From Bacteroidaceae bacterium (GTDB lineage Bacteria > Bacteroidota > Bacteroidia > Bacteroidales > Bacteroidaceae): a DNA stretch of 35,425 bases. A model generated the notes under the pieces. That model made no database searches. It saw nothing but the letters and a program-made list of their open reading frames with translations, and was not told the DNA's origin. Numbering within the stretch: position 1 is the stretch's first letter; each line of letters opens with the position of its first letter. Where the stretch lies: contig JAILFY010000023.1 of the NCBI GenBank assembly GCA_024697285.1, positions 1-35,425 on the forward strand, given 5' to 3'. Shown in pieces: positions 21,525-31,253 of the stretch. The position numbers and the translations under genes are program-made.

Positions 21525-24191
21525 TTAGTTGTCGGGAAGGGAGAAGTGGTGGGTTCCTTGATGAAGTTGGAGGGTGTCAGAAGGAAGGTAGATAGTGGCA
21601 GTACTGCCCACGGGGACCGTTACTTCCAGTTGACGGAGTTTGCCGTCGTGGCAGATAACGTGGGACGAGAGCAAGCCCAACGGAGTGTCTACATCGTAGT
21701 AGACGCTGTCGATAGCTTGTGTGGGAATGGGGCTGACCTCAAAATGGCGGTAGCCCGGTTCCGTGAGCTTCACACCTGCCAGATGTCGGGCAAACCAGGT
21801 CAGTCCGCCGCCGAACATCGGATGATTGTGGGAGTTCTGGCCGTCCCATTGCTCCCAGGTCACAGTGGCTCCTTGCGCCAGCCAGTGGCCATAGCTGGGG
21901 TAGTCGGTCTTCAGCATTGCGGCAGCTGCCACCTCATGCAGGCCACAGTCACTTAGTGTCTCGAAGAAGAAACGTGAGGTCACAAAGCCCGTGTTAATGT
22001 GCCCATTGTGCTCTTCCATGATTTCGCGGCGCAGGGTCTGGATGACCGCAGCTCTTCGTTCCTGGGGAACACCCATGTATAAGGCCAGAATGTTTGGACC
22101 ATAGTCGCCGTAGGATGCACTCTCGGCATCGTAGAATTTGCGATGAAAAGCCCGCCAGGTCTGCTGGGCGAGAGCTCTGCAGCTGTCGTAACCTTCGGTG
22201 TCGCCCAGTACTTGCGCTGCTTGTGCGGTGTTCTGCGCGCAGAGCCAGAGATAGAAGGTATGGACGATTTCATCTGCGGGCATAGCGAATGGCGGCACCC
22301 AGTCGCCCAGGTTCAGCCAGTAGCAGACGTCGCCTGTTTCAAAGTTCTTCATCTGTTGGTGCATAGTGCTGTCTGGGGTCAGCCAAGTAGTCATGTGCCG
22401 CAACTGAGCACGCATGGGCTGGTAGCACTCTTCGAGCAACTTGCGGTCGCCGTAGTAGAGGTAGTACTCCCAAGGCATTATGTTCATGGCAGCTCCCCAT
22501 GCCACTCCTCCGCCGCAGGTGGGCTGCCAGGGAGCTCCGTTGGGAACATATCCCGTCTCGGGGTTCTGTGCATCCCGGATATCACGTATCCATTTCTGAT
22601 AGAAGGCTGCTGCGTCGAAATGCTGCATGACCATGGAGGAGGCTATCTGTCCGTCGCCTGTGTAGGGCAAGCGTTCGCGGTGGGGACAGTCGCTGGCAAT
22701 GCATCCATGCATATTGTCGAGCTGAGAGCGTTTCCAGATGGAATATATGGAGTTGATGAGGGGATTGCTGGTGTGGAACGTGGCGCAGGTGGGCACATCG
22801 GTGTTTACTGCTTCGGCCTGAATTTGTGCGCTGGTGAGTTCAGTAAGTCCGCTGACGACTACTTGCGAGAAGACAAACCAGGTGAAGCGAGGGGCATAGG
22901 TGGAGGTGCTGTTGGGCCCATTGCCGCGCCCTTTGAAGAACAGCTGCTGACCCAGGGGAGATTCGGAGAGATATCTCACTTCCACTCGTTGGCCCTCCGG
23001 TGCCGAGATATCCTTGAGCCGCACCCAACCGGCTATCTCCTTGTCGAAGGTTACAAGGAAGTCGCTGTCTCGCCGCTGGATACTCTGGGGTTGCAGTATT
23101 TCTGTTATCTTGTCGGTGGGGGAGGTGTGGGCGGTCAGTGTGCCGCAGGGTGGGATGGCGAGTGAGGCGTGTTGCCACTCCTGCTCGTTGCAGGCTGTTT
23201 CTGCCCAATGGGGTGTCTCCAGCCGTTCGTCGTAGATCTCGCCTTCGTAGATACCATTTCTGGTGATGGCAGAGGGACGGGTGAGCCAGGATGCATCGGT
23301 GGTGATGATGTCCCGCGAACCATCGTCGTAGGTTATCTCTAACTGGCAGAGCAAACAAGGTTGGCCGAAGGAAGTCACCCGATGGCTGCTGGAGCGGTAG
23401 AAGCCATCGCCGAGGATGGCTCCTACGGCGTTGCGCCCCTGGTGGAGCAGTGGCGTGACGTCGTAGGCGAGGTACAATATTCTGTAGCCAGCGAAGCGCG
23501 GGTCCAGAGCGATACCTCCTTTGTCCAGTCCCGTACGGGTGGTGTAGTTGGTGAAATTAGGAACGAGGTAGTCATCGCCTGCACGGGTGCCGTTGACGTA
23601 GAGTTCGAAGAAGCCGCCAGCCGTAGCGAAAACCTTGGCCTTCAGAGGCCGTCGTCTGACCTCGAAGCTTTTTCGGAAGAGGGGAGCTGCTTGTCGTTGG
23701 TCTGAGGTAATCCATAGTGCTTTCCAGTCGGACGCCTCAAGGCCCATTCCCCAATAGCCTGTGGGGCTCCAGGCGGAGCGTCTGTTGCGGCTGTTCCATG
23801 TCCGCACTTTCCAGTAGCAGTCTTCTCCGGAACGGAGAGGACGACCGCCATAGGGCACCAGCACAGAGGCGTCTGAACCAACGCGACCGCTGTCCCAGAG
23901 GTCATAGTCGCCTCGCTCCAGCTTCTGGAGGGAGGAGGAAACGACGATGCGGTAGGCCGTCTGCCGGTCCTCCCGAACGCGTTTGTCCTTCGGCTCGTTG
24001 ATCCACGACAGTCGCGGAATGGCTACATCCACTGCCGACGGGTTGGAGAGGTGTTCCACCGTGAGGCTTCTGACTCGGAACTGACCACTGGCCAGTTGCG
24101 GGACGACCAGAAGCAGGGCCGAACACAGGAGGACGAGGGCGGAATGAGCTGCGGAGGTGCTGATAGAGGAGAAGGCCGGATGGAGGGACAT
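21525..24191 (-). CDS. GH78 alpha-L-rhamnosidase, secreted
   Basis: The 888-residue enzyme should release rhamnose from plant or bacterial glycans. A signal peptide ends near residue 37 (VVPQLASGQ). An N-terminal Fn3-like domain (LTVEHLSNPSAVD, PRLSWINEP) is followed by beta domains with YVNGTRAGDDYL. The (alpha/alpha)6 barrel carries ASDCPHRERLPYTGDGQ at about residues 498-514, containing the family's acidic catalytic residues. A C-terminal beta domain begins near HFEVSPIPTQ. ATG at 24191 is chosen as the first before the signal; an upstream TTG frame lies in the intergenic gap. It lies 55 nt after the transglutaminase-like gene on the same strand. Confidence 0.93.
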   Translation of the reverse strand: MSLHPAFSSISTSAAHSALVLLCSALLLVVPQLASGQFRVRSLTVEHLSNPSAVDVAIPRLSWINEPKDKRVREDRQTAYRIVVSSSLQKLERGDYDLWDSGRVGSDASVLVPYGGRPLRSGEDCYWKVRTWNSRNRRSAWSPTGYWGMGLEASDWKALWITSDQRQAAPLFRKSFEVRRRPLKAKVFATAGGFFELYVNGTRAGDDYLVPNFTNYTTRTGLDKGGIALDPRFAGYRILYLAYDVTPLLHQGRNAVGAILGDGFYRSSSHRVTSFGQPCLLCQLEITYDDGSRDIITTDASWLTRPSAITRNGIYEGEIYDERLETPHWAETACNEQEWQHASLAIPPCGTLTAHTSPTDKITEILQPQSIQRRDSDFLVTFDKEIAGWVRLKDISAPEGQRVEVRYLSESPLGQQLFFKGRGNGPNSTSTYAPRFTWFVFSQVVVSGLTELTSAQIQAEAVNTDVPTCATFHTSNPLINSIYSIWKRSQLDNMHGCIASDCPHRERLPYTGDGQIASSMVMQHFDAAAFYQKWIRDIRDAQNPETGYVPNGAPWQPTCGGGVAWGAAMNIMPWEYYLYYGDRKLLEECYQPMRAQLRHMTTWLTPDSTMHQQMKNFETGDVCYWLNLGDWVPPFAMPADEIVHTFYLWLCAQNTAQAAQVLGDTEGYDSCRALAQQTWRAFHRKFYDAESASYGDYGPNILALYMGVPQERRAAVIQTLRREIMEEHNGHINTGFVTSRFFFETLSDCGLHEVAAAAMLKTDYPSYGHWLAQGATVTWEQWDGQNSHNHPMFGGGLTWFARHLAGVKLTEPGYRHFEVSPIPTQAIDSVYYDVDTPLGLLSSHVICHDGKLRQLEVTVPVGSTATIYLPSDTLQLHQGTHHFSLPDN

Positions 24192-24246
24192 GTTCGATAG
24201 GGGGAAGAGCGAGGGGGGCTGCCGAGGGGGAGTGGGCGGGACAGGG

Positions 24247-26829
24247 TTACAACTGATCAATGACCTTCAGGAGTTGACCTCCGAGTCCGATCGTGTAGCC
24301 TTGCTGGACGAAGACGACGCGGTTGAAGCTGTCGCAGATGAGGAAAATGGGCATTGCAGCAGAGGTGAGATGCAGCTGTTCCATGATCTCTGCCTTGATG
24401 GTTCCTTGAAGGTCATGACCCCAGACGACAGTGGACGGGAGTCGTTTGTTGTCGGCTGTAGTCGGCGAGGTGAACAACGCGAAGTTGAATCGTCTGGCTG
24501 CCTCGGCGTCGTCGAAGAGCAGAACGATCTTGCGTCGCCAGCCCTTGAGTTCGTCGCGCACTAAGGCGAGGTCGAGCAGGGCGTGGGTCGTGGGCTCCTG
24601 GTTGGGAGCTATCAGTCCGAGGACGTAGTAGCCTCGTCCGCAGGTGGCCAGAAGGGAGGTGGGGGAGCCGGAGACGAACACGGAATCTTCCTCCAGGGAC
24701 AGAGGCTGGTAGAGGTTCTCGGCGTTGAGCGAACCGATGACTGCTACTGCGTCTGTTGCCTCTCGCAGTTCAAGCGGCAGGGTGGTGATGCTGTCCGGCG
24801 CGATGGTGAAAGTGCGGAGCAGGGAGCGGACGCTGCCGTTGGCCATTCGGACACCGGTGGTGAGCAGATAGGTGCCTGCGTCCAGGGGCGTTCCTGTGGC
24901 AAACGTGTTCTTGAAGGTAGCTTCCTCGGGAAAGGTGAGGAGTTGTGGCTGCTGGTGCTCGTTGATTTGCGAGAGGGTGAAATGAGTGTAGTATTTGACA
25001 TCAGGCAGACGAGGAGTCGGGACAAAGGTCAGGCGCAAAGTACCTTGTTGACTGCTGGGCTGAGCAGTGTTTTTTCTCGGCTTGACAGGTTCGAAAGAGA
25101 CGTCGTGCCAATAATAAATGCTGTCTGTGGCGCCATAGTACTGCACTTTTCCGTTGATTTCGTGGATGCGGGCAGGAATATCCAGTGCCCTGCAGGCTGC
25201 TACGAAGAAGATGTCGCGGCCGAGTGCATCGGCGACGCGGTTGCGATAGACGCCCAGTGGCTGCATGCGCAGATTTCGTGGGTTCTGGTCGTCCACGAGT
25301 TGTATGTTGTCGCGTGTCCAGGCTATGAGTTTCTCCACCGTGTAATTCTTGAAGGCTCGGCGCAGAGGCTGCTTGAAAGCAGTGAGGCGTTCGCGCTCGA
25401 TGCGTGGCGAGAGCTGGTAGGGCAGACGAATATCAGCAGGTATTCCCTCGGTGGTTCCGCTGTCGGCGTAGTGGGTTTGCCCGACTGGCAGGTTGTCCAG
25501 CAGAACGTCAAGTGTGGCGTCTTGGAGGTCCTTGTCTGGCAGAATAGTGATAAGGTCCTCCGCGGCCTCACTCTTCCCGAGGCACGCTGCGCTGTCGCGG
25601 AAGGCTTTGATGGTCTGATAGTTACCTCTGCTGCGCGAGTCGTGCATTGTCGCTTCGTAGGCACGGCGGATACTGTCCTCCAGCGCCAGCTGTCGGTTGT
25701 TCTCGGCGCGCAGTTTAGTGTTGATGATGGGTGCAGACGCTTTTGCCTTGGGCGGCGTGACGTCGATGGGAAGTCCTTGGGCGAGAGAGTCTGGAAGCGT
25801 AGGGGAGAGGTGTAGTCTGACGAGGCTGTCTGTGGCGAAGGACACTTGCTGGAAGGCCACTCCTCCTTTCCTGGTGGAGGAGGATGATGTTGCAGAAGGT
25901 GCTGTGGCCCAGACGAGCATGTCACCCAGTCCGGCGGTGAGCCGGGCCCGGCCCAGGGAGTCGGTGGACTTGCGGGCTACGGTGTAGTACTCGGCATAGT
26001 TGTAGAGTTTGAACTCCACGTCGGCACCTGAAACGGGGCGCCCTTTCTCGTCTAGTACTTCTACGATGATTTTGCGCGTGGGAGCGTAGTTCTTTGTCAC
26101 ATTGATTTCCGTCTGGGAATATTCTCGTCCTACCACTTCTTCCGGACCTTGGTAATCTCCGAAGACACGAGTGTGCATGAGCATTCCGCGGGAAGCACTC
26201 TCGTTGAACCAACCCATATCCAGAACGGGTTCTGGCTCACAGGCTCCCAGGAAATGCCACTGTCCGTCGGCCCAGGCTTCCACCCATGCGTGGTTGTCGT
26301 CTGTGTGGGCCCAGCGCGGAGTGTAGACTTGGCGGGCAGGAATACCAACGCTCCGGAGTGCCGCCACGGTGAACACCGATTCCTCTCCGCAACGTCCGTA
26401 GGCCGTCTTCATTGTGGCGAGAGGACTGAGGGTGCGCGCACTGGTGGGGCGATAGGTGACGTGCTCGTGGCACCAGTGATTCACCTCGAGGATGGCTTGG
26501 GCCATGGTCATGCCTTGGAGGCGTGGGCAGAGTTCGCGAAAGAAGACGGCACGGCAGGTGTCCAGGTCTTCGTTGTTCACGCGGGGCGGCAGCACGAAAT
26601 GCCGGAATTCGCGTTCGGGAACGGTAGAGCCCCAGGGCATGGAATCGCGTGCTTCCAGTGCCAGGCGTACTTGCTCCGCATAGTAGGCGCGGGAATAATC
26701 TGTGCGGTCGGGCAAGGAGAGGTTGTCGCAGAGGAAATCGACATACCCCTTGAAGTCCAGACGTTCGAAGGGCTGCAGGCAAGAAGTGAACAGAAGAATG
26801 GGAAGCAGCAGACGACAGAAGATTTTCAT
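24247..26829 (-). CDS. Transglutaminase-like lipoprotein
   Basis: The 860-residue lipoprotein has a lipobox LFTSC (Cys17). A transglutaminase-like core at about residues 105-215 has Cys147 in YGRCGEESVF and His180 in DDNHAWVEAW; the third catalytic residue is unclear because the usual aspartate position reads GACEPEP. A carboxypeptidase-regulatory or Ig-like domain (KIIVEVLDEKGRPVSGADVEF) covers about 245-310. A second cysteine-protease-like segment around 530-575 (IAWTRDNIQLVDDQNPRN, ARIHEINGKVQYYG) and a C-terminal thioredoxin-like region (KIVLLFDDAEAARRF) follow. Such proteins are common beside glycosidase genes in Bacteroidetes and probably act as proteases or peptide-processing enzymes. 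It may share a transcript with GH78. Confidence 0.85.
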   Translation of the reverse strand: MKIFCRLLLPILLFTSCLQPFERLDFKGYVDFLCDNLSLPDRTDYSRAYYAEQVRLALEARDSMPWGSTVPEREFRHFVLPPRVNNEDLDTCRAVFFRELCPRLQGMTMAQAILEVNHWCHEHVTYRPTSARTLSPLATMKTAYGRCGEESVFTVAALRSVGIPARQVYTPRWAHTDDNHAWVEAWADGQWHFLGACEPEPVLDMGWFNESASRGMLMHTRVFGDYQGPEEVVGREYSQTEINVTKNYAPTRKIIVEVLDEKGRPVSGADVEFKLYNYAEYYTVARKSTDSLGRARLTAGLGDMLVWATAPSATSSSSTRKGGVAFQQVSFATDSLVRLHLSPTLPDSLAQGLPIDVTPPKAKASAPIINTKLRAENNRQLALEDSIRRAYEATMHDSRSRGNYQTIKAFRDSAACLGKSEAAEDLITILPDKDLQDATLDVLLDNLPVGQTHYADSGTTEGIPADIRLPYQLSPRIERERLTAFKQPLRRAFKNYTVEKLIAWTRDNIQLVDDQNPRNLRMQPLGVYRNRVADALGRDIFFVAACRALDIPARIHEINGKVQYYGATDSIYYWHDVSFEPVKPRKNTAQPSSQQGTLRLTFVPTPRLPDVKYYTHFTLSQINEHQQPQLLTFPEEATFKNTFATGTPLDAGTYLLTTGVRMANGSVRSLLRTFTIAPDSITTLPLELREATDAVAVIGSLNAENLYQPLSLEEDSVFVSGSPTSLLATCGRGYYVLGLIAPNQEPTTHALLDLALVRDELKGWRRKIVLLFDDAEAARRFNFALFTSPTTADNKRLPSTVVWGHDLQGTIKAEIMEQLHLTSAAMPIFLICDSFNRVVFVQQGYTIGLGGQLLKVIDQL

Positions 26830-26835
26830 AGTAGA

Positions 26836-26844
26836 GCGAAGATA
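26836..26844 (-). promoter_or_regulatory. Possible -7 element of the transglutaminase-like gene
   Basis: On the minus strand this reads TATCTTCGC, one mismatch from TATCTTTGC, 6 nt before the ATG at 26829. If used, the leader is nearly absent. Confidence 0.4.
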
Positions 26845-26850
26845 AGAAGA

Positions 26851-26885
26851 AAAGAAAAATGCAGGAACGGATTAGGGTTCCTGCA
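26851..26885 (-). terminator. Terminator of the NTF2-like gene
   Basis: TGCAGGAAC (26860-26868) pairs with GTTCCTGCA (26877-26885). On the minus strand a T-rich run (TTTTTCTTT) follows. It separates the NTF2-like gene from the transglutaminase-like gene. Confidence 0.85.
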
Positions 26886-26930
26886 CTTGATTTGTTCGAA
26901 AGAAAAGAGGTCGCTTTTATGAGTCAGGAT

Positions 26931-27428
26931 TTACCCTTTCTGCAGCCATTGATCGGCCTCTTCGTAGAGCGTCTTGAGATAATCTGGCCGGGTCTTTCCA
27001 GGCAGCTCTTCCAAGATGGTTGTGCAGCTGTTGATGTACCATTCTCCGTTGACACGCGAGAGCCGGTAGATATACTGGGAATCACCTGTCTGATTGAAGA
27101 CGGCGCCTGCCACCTCTGTCTTCACAGGGAAGGTGGTCTCGACGATGGCTACGGCGCGATTGCCATAGGTCCAGACGAGGCATGCATGGACGTGATAAGG
27201 AATGTGGTCGGTGCGCTTGGACAATGCATCGGCAAAGTCTTTCGCCGAACCTTGGAACCAGGAAGCCTGCACTTGAGCATCGGGCTGGTAGCAGGCCAGC
27301 ATCTCTTTCCACAGTTGATTGTCACGAGCAAAACGTTCGAAGGTTAGTAGACGGCGGACGGACTCCTTCTCACGTCGTGATTCCAGAGCGACGTGTACGG
27401 GACGTTTAAGGATTATTTTTGTGTTCAT
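26931..27428 (-). CDS. NTF2/SnoaL-like protein
   Basis: The 165-residue protein has no signal peptide and looks cytoplasmic. VRRLLTFERFARDNQLWKEMLACYQPDAQVQASWFQGSA and later AIVETTFPVKTEV and IYRLSRVNGEWYINSCTTI follow the helix-then-curved-sheet pattern of the NTF2/SnoaL superfamily, which includes small-molecule isomerases and dehydratases as well as non-enzymatic binders. ATG at 27428 is preferred because the alternative upstream Met lies in the promoter. It is a single gene with its own promoter and terminator. The reaction is unknown. Confidence 0.8.
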   Translation of the reverse strand: MNTKIILKRPVHVALESRREKESVRRLLTFERFARDNQLWKEMLACYQPDAQVQASWFQGSAKDFADALSKRTDHIPYHVHACLVWTYGNRAVAIVETTFPVKTEVAGAVFNQTGDSQYIYRLSRVNGEWYINSCTTILEELPGKTRPDYLKTLYEEADQWLQKG

Positions 27429-27463
27429 AAGGCTTGTTGTTTTGCTATCTTCAGTTTGCATCC

Positions 27464-27472
27464 GCAAAGATA
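27464..27472 (-). promoter_or_regulatory. -7 element of the NTF2-like gene
   Basis: On the minus strand this reads TATCTTTGC, 35 nt before the ATG at 27428. Confidence 0.7.
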
Positions 27473-27538
27473 ATGGTAAATACGTTTCGATAAAAGGATT
27501 TCAGTTAAGTTTTAACTTTTTTAACGTAAAGACGGCCT

Positions 27539-27578
27539 AAAAAAGCATCTCCCCTGCCTATTTTGTAAGCAAGGGAGA
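27539..27578 (-). terminator. Terminator of the PpiD-like gene
   Basis: CTCCCCTGC (27549-27557) pairs with GCAAGGGAG (27569-27577) with one weak pair. On the minus strand TTTTTT follows. It lies about 110 nt after the stop of the foldase gene. Confidence 0.8.
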
Positions 27579-27616
27579 AAAAATAACTCAACTTTCGCAA
27601 GCTCTGTTGAGGTGCG

Positions 27617-27659
27617 AAGCCCGCTCCGTCTCCCCATGAAGGGGGAGAGGAGCGGGCTT
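27617..27659 (-). other. Long stable hairpin downstream of the PpiD-like gene
   Basis: AAGCCCGCTCC pairs with GGAGCGGGCTT, and inside it TCTCCCC pairs with GGGGAGA, giving an 18-bp stem with one bulged G and a 6-nt loop. No T-run follows on either strand. It may stabilise the 3' end or be processed by RNase III. Confidence 0.75.
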
Positions 27660-27686
27660 AATTATCTTTCTGCAGTTTTGCGTCGA

Positions 27687-29846
27687 TTAGTAGAAGATGT
27701 AGCGGTTGTCCACGACACCTGCGCGCTCGTAGAGTTCCTGCATGAAGCGGGATGCAGAGCGCATTTGCATATTGGCCACCTGCTCGCCGGTGGACTTCTT
27801 TGTCTCGTCGGTCATCTTGATATCTGACTTACGCTCGTTGATAACCTGGAAAGCATAGACAGCAGCCTGACCTTTCACGTTGTTGACGAACTGGCCGTTG
27901 GCAGAGCGGGTGACGGCTCCGGCAAGGCTGGCTTCGCTGGCGCCTACATTGCTGACGAAGACGGGTGCGTTGAAGGTGATGTGTCTGATAGTGTCTACGG
28001 GCAGGGCGCCAGTAATCTTGGAAGCTGCGGCGATGTCCTTAGCGGCAGACAGACGTTCGAGCAGGACGTCGGCTTTCTTGTCGCGCAGTACTTCTCCCTG
28101 AACCATATCCTTGACGGATTCCAGAGTGCTGAACTTACCGTCGTTCTTGCCTTCGAGAATCACCACGAGCAGATGGTCGTTGTTGCCGCAGGCATATATT
28201 TCCGAAATCTCACCGACCTCTGTGTCGTCGTTGAAGATCCAGCGCAGAGCTTCGCGGGTGGAAGCGATGCCAGCCACTTGATGCTCGTTGGAGAACATGC
28301 CCTTACGCTCCTTGACCATATAGCCTGCCTTCATGGCGTTGGCCTCGATTTCCTCGGCTGTCTTGTTGGAAGCAACGAACTGGGAGAAATCATTATACGT
28401 CTTATTATAGGTGTCGTTGGAGAAGTCGTAGGGGCGCTTGACGATTGCCACGTCGTACTTCTCGACCATGTTGCGACGTTCTGCCACGTGGGTGATGAGG
28501 ATAGCAGTGGGCAGTTTCACCTGCTGGGTAGTGCCTGCAGGTTGTACGCTGATGGCTTTGATAAGTTGCTGATTAGCCTCGTCGAGGGTGGCACCTTCAT
28601 ATTGAGCGGAAGTGAGCCATGTCTCTTGTCCGGTCTGGTTGTATTTCTTGGCGATGCTGTCGAAGGGGACACCGGCGTTCAACGCTGTCATAATGCTGTC
28701 GGCTGTCTTCTGCGCTGCCTCGTCTATGCCTGGAATACCGATCTGGCTGAACTTGATGGAGTCTGGCTGAGAGGTCTTGGCGAGCAGACGGACGATGTTC
28801 TGGGTATTGTCTGCGGCATTGAGGTAGGGGCCCTTCTGGGTGCCTGCTGCCATGGAGTCGACCTGGGCGGCGATGTCGCTGGGCAGAGCGGAACGGCGCA
28901 GGGGCACTGCGCTGTAGCTGACGATGCTGCCGCTCTTGCGAACGACGTTGGCGATATCTGCACCCTCTGCCTGCAGCTGAGCTGCTACTTCAGCCATTTC
29001 GGCATCAATCTGCTGACGGTCGGCCTTGCTGGCAGTGATCGTCACATCAATGTATTTGATGTCGCGGGTGGGCTCGTCGAGGCGGAAGATATCTTTGAGT
29101 TCTTCGTACTTGGCTCTGAGGTCCTTGTCTTCGACCTTCACCTCGTCGTCCTTGACGCTGCTGTAGGGCAGTGCCACCAGGCAAATCTCCTTCTCGTTGT
29201 GGGTGGCCTCGAAAGCCTGCTGGGTGGTTACAGGGTTAGCGATGAAGGACTTGCCGATGAGGTTCTGGAACTTCTGGGCCAGTTGCTGGCTGCGGATATT
29301 CTTCTCGATGAACTTCCAGTAGTTGTAGATCTGCTCGTAGTATTCCAGGGCCTCTGCAGGCTGTCCGGGCTGATCCTTCATGGCTTTGTAGTTGGTCAGG
29401 AACTGGTTCAGCGTCTGGACATCGAAAGCACCCGTCTGGGGGTTGCTGAAGGGAGTCTGGGCGAGCAGGGGGCTCTGGCCATTGTTGATGATGTCTTGCA
29501 CTTCAGCGTCCGTCACGGTGAGTCCCAACTCCTCTGCTTCGTGCTGGATAAGTTGGTTCTGAACGTAGGTCTGCCAGACTTGGTCGCGAATGGATTGTGT
29601 CTGCTCCTCGGTGAGGTTCTCCAGACCGGAGGAGAACTTCACGACACTCGTGTACTCGTCTACGAGGTCGTTGTACTCCTGAATGTTGATTTTCTCGCCG
29701 TACACTTCGCCTACAGCCTGACGGCTCTCGGTGCGAGAGGAGGATAGGGCACGAACGACTTCTTCAGCGATGAAAGCAAAAAGAGCAAGACCCACTACAA
29801 GAAGTAGGATGGCGCCTTTGCTTCGGATTTTTTGTAATGCTGCCAT
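27687..29846 (-). CDS. ppiD: PpiD-like periplasmic foldase (SurA-N plus PPIC)
   Basis: The 719-residue protein is anchored by one N-terminal membrane helix (about residues 12-31). A SurA-like N-terminal chaperone domain with EVYGEKINIQEYNDLVDEY and VWQTYVQNQLIQHEAEELGLTVTDAEV follows. A parvulin-type PPIC domain at about 340-450 (IKFSQIGIPGI, ALNAGVPFDSIAKKYNQTG) and a further helical region at about 460-680 complete it. The order matches PpiD, which assists outer membrane protein folding at the Sec exit. It lies 130 bp downstream of the coaX-OMP-lptC-CNNM operon on the same strand, with a possible weak promoter of its own. Confidence 0.9.
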   Translation of the reverse strand: MAALQKIRSKGAILLLVVGLALFAFIAEEVVRALSSSRTESRQAVGEVYGEKINIQEYNDLVDEYTSVVKFSSGLENLTEEQTQSIRDQVWQTYVQNQLIQHEAEELGLTVTDAEVQDIINNGQSPLLAQTPFSNPQTGAFDVQTLNQFLTNYKAMKDQPGQPAEALEYYEQIYNYWKFIEKNIRSQQLAQKFQNLIGKSFIANPVTTQQAFEATHNEKEICLVALPYSSVKDDEVKVEDKDLRAKYEELKDIFRLDEPTRDIKYIDVTITASKADRQQIDAEMAEVAAQLQAEGADIANVVRKSGSIVSYSAVPLRRSALPSDIAAQVDSMAAGTQKGPYLNAADNTQNIVRLLAKTSQPDSIKFSQIGIPGIDEAAQKTADSIMTALNAGVPFDSIAKKYNQTGQETWLTSAQYEGATLDEANQQLIKAISVQPAGTTQQVKLPTAILITHVAERRNMVEKYDVAIVKRPYDFSNDTYNKTYNDFSQFVASNKTAEEIEANAMKAGYMVKERKGMFSNEHQVAGIASTREALRWIFNDDTEVGEISEIYACGNNDHLLVVILEGKNDGKFSTLESVKDMVQGEVLRDKKADVLLERLSAAKDIAAASKITGALPVDTIRHITFNAPVFVSNVGASEASLAGAVTRSANGQFVNNVKGQAAVYAFQVINERKSDIKMTDETKKSTGEQVANMQMRSASRFMQELYERAGVVDNRYIFY

Positions 29847-29892
29847 GATGTTTTTTTTTATGATTTTTTTTAATAATTACTCAAAAAGCGCA

Positions 29893-29900
29893 CGAAGGTA
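29893..29900 (-). promoter_or_regulatory. Weak -7-like element of the PpiD-like gene
   Basis: On the minus strand this reads TACCTTCG, one mismatch from TAnnTTTG, 46 nt before the ATG. Confidence 0.35.
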
Positions 29901-29975
29901 CAAAGAATTTGTCAAACCGCCACGAGTTTGGACGGAATTTTGCTGAAATAAATGCTTAAGATTGCAAAAAAGACC

Positions 29976-31253
29976 TTATTCGTCCAAAATTCGAAGTCTG
30001 ACGAGTTCAATTTTGGTGCTGGTATTCTTTGTAATCTTGAATTCGTAGTTCCCCACCTTTACCACTTCATTCAGCTTCGGGAAACGTTGTATCTCATGAA
30101 GGATGTAGCCCCCTACAGTGATGTAGTCGTCGCTCTCGGGAAGATGGATGTCCAGCAGTTCGTTGGCTTTCTCCACCTCGAGCCGGCCGGAGAGTTCTAT
30201 CTCGCCATTGGGCAGTCGCTTGGCCGTGTAGGATTGCTGGTCGTGTTCGTCCTCGATATCTCCGAAGATTTCTTCCACGAGGTCTTCGAGAGTGCAGATG
30301 CCGCTGGTGCCTCCAAATTCATCGACGACCACGGCCAGGGAGATCTTCTGCTGCATCAGGGTCTTCATCAGTTTCTGTGCGTTCATGCTTTCGGGCACTA
30401 TGGGAACTTCGTGAATATGTTTCTCCCAGCTGTCGCCTTCCTTCAGCCGGAACATTTCGGAAGAATGGATGAAGCCCAGGATATTGTCGACATCATCTTC
30501 GTACACGATAATCTTGGAGCATCCGCTTTCTATGAACTTGGTCTTCAGTTGCGCCAGACTCTCGGTGACGCTGACGGCCACGATTTCGGTGCGAGGAACA
30601 ATGCAGTCGCGGACTTTGCAGTTGCTGAAGTCCAGTGCGTTCTGGAATATCTTCACTTCGTCGTCAATGTTCTCCTCATTGTCGGTTTGATCGATGGTCG
30701 ATTGTATGAGGAAGTCCAGATCCACCTTCGTGAAGGCCGTGTCGCCCCCGTCTGGGGGCATCTTCAATCCCAGCAGGCGCAAAAGCAGCTTGGCCAGTCC
30801 GCTGGTGAATTTGGATATGGGATAAAGTATGATATAAAAAAGGTATGCCAGAGGAGCAAAGAAGGTCATCGTTCGGTTGGGGTTCAGCTTGAAGAGGGTC
30901 TTGGGAATAAATTCGCCGGTGACCAACACGATGAGCGTGGAGATGATTGTTTGCACCAACAGGGCCAGCCAGTCGTTGGTGATTCCCAGTGGCTGGATGA
31001 CCAGCGGGTCCAACAAACGAGCGATAAGGATTCCATAGATGACTAAGGCGATGTTGTTGCCTACTAACAGCGTGGATATAAAGCTGTTGGGGTGCTCATA
31101 GAAGGTTTTGGCCAGACGAGCGCTGAAACTGCTCTTCTCGCGCTCCATCTCAAAGCGAAGCTTGTTGCTCGAGACGAAAGCTATCTCCAACCCCGAGAAG
31201 AAGGCAGAGAGAGCCAGAATCAGAACAATATTTATAATAAGGTTAGTGGTCAT
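29976..31253 (-). CDS. CNNM/CorC-type (HlyC/CorC) membrane protein
   Basis: The 425-residue protein has the standard order: an N-terminal DUF21 membrane domain with about four helices (residues 1-165, with [15 protein letters not shown]), paired CBS domains at about 205-320 ([35 protein letters not shown]), and a C-terminal CorC_HlyC domain at about 335-425 ([14 protein letters not shown]). Members move or regulate Mg2+ or Na+ across the inner membrane; the older haemolysin name is misleading. It overlaps lptC by 4 bp and is the last gene of the coaX operon. Confidence 0.95.
   Translation of the reverse strand: MTTNLIINIVLILALSAFFSGLEIAFVSSNKLRFEMEREKSSFSARLAKTFYEHPNSFISTLLVGNNIALVIYGILIARLLDPLVIQPLGITNDWLALLVQTIISTLIVLVTGEFIPKTLFKLNPNRTMTFFAPLAYLFYIILYPISKFTSGLAKLLLRLLGLKMPPDGGDTAFTKVDLDFLIQSTIDQTDNEENIDDEVKIFQNALDFSNCKVRDCIVPRTEIVAVSVTESLAQLKTKFIESGCSKIIVYEDDVDNILGFIHSSEMFRLKEGDSWEKHIHEVPIVPESMNAQKLMKTLMQQKISLAVVVDEFGGTSGICTLEDLVEEIFGDIEDEHDQQSYTAKRLPNGEIELSGRLEVEKANELLDIHLPESDDYITVGGYILHEIQRFPKLNEVVKVGNYEFKITKNTSTKIELVRLRILDE

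Noticed and set aside
27981-29747. 588-codon plus-strand frame opposite the PpiD-like gene
   Set aside because: Its open length follows from codon usage of the foldase gene on the other strand, and the protein looks like no known fold.
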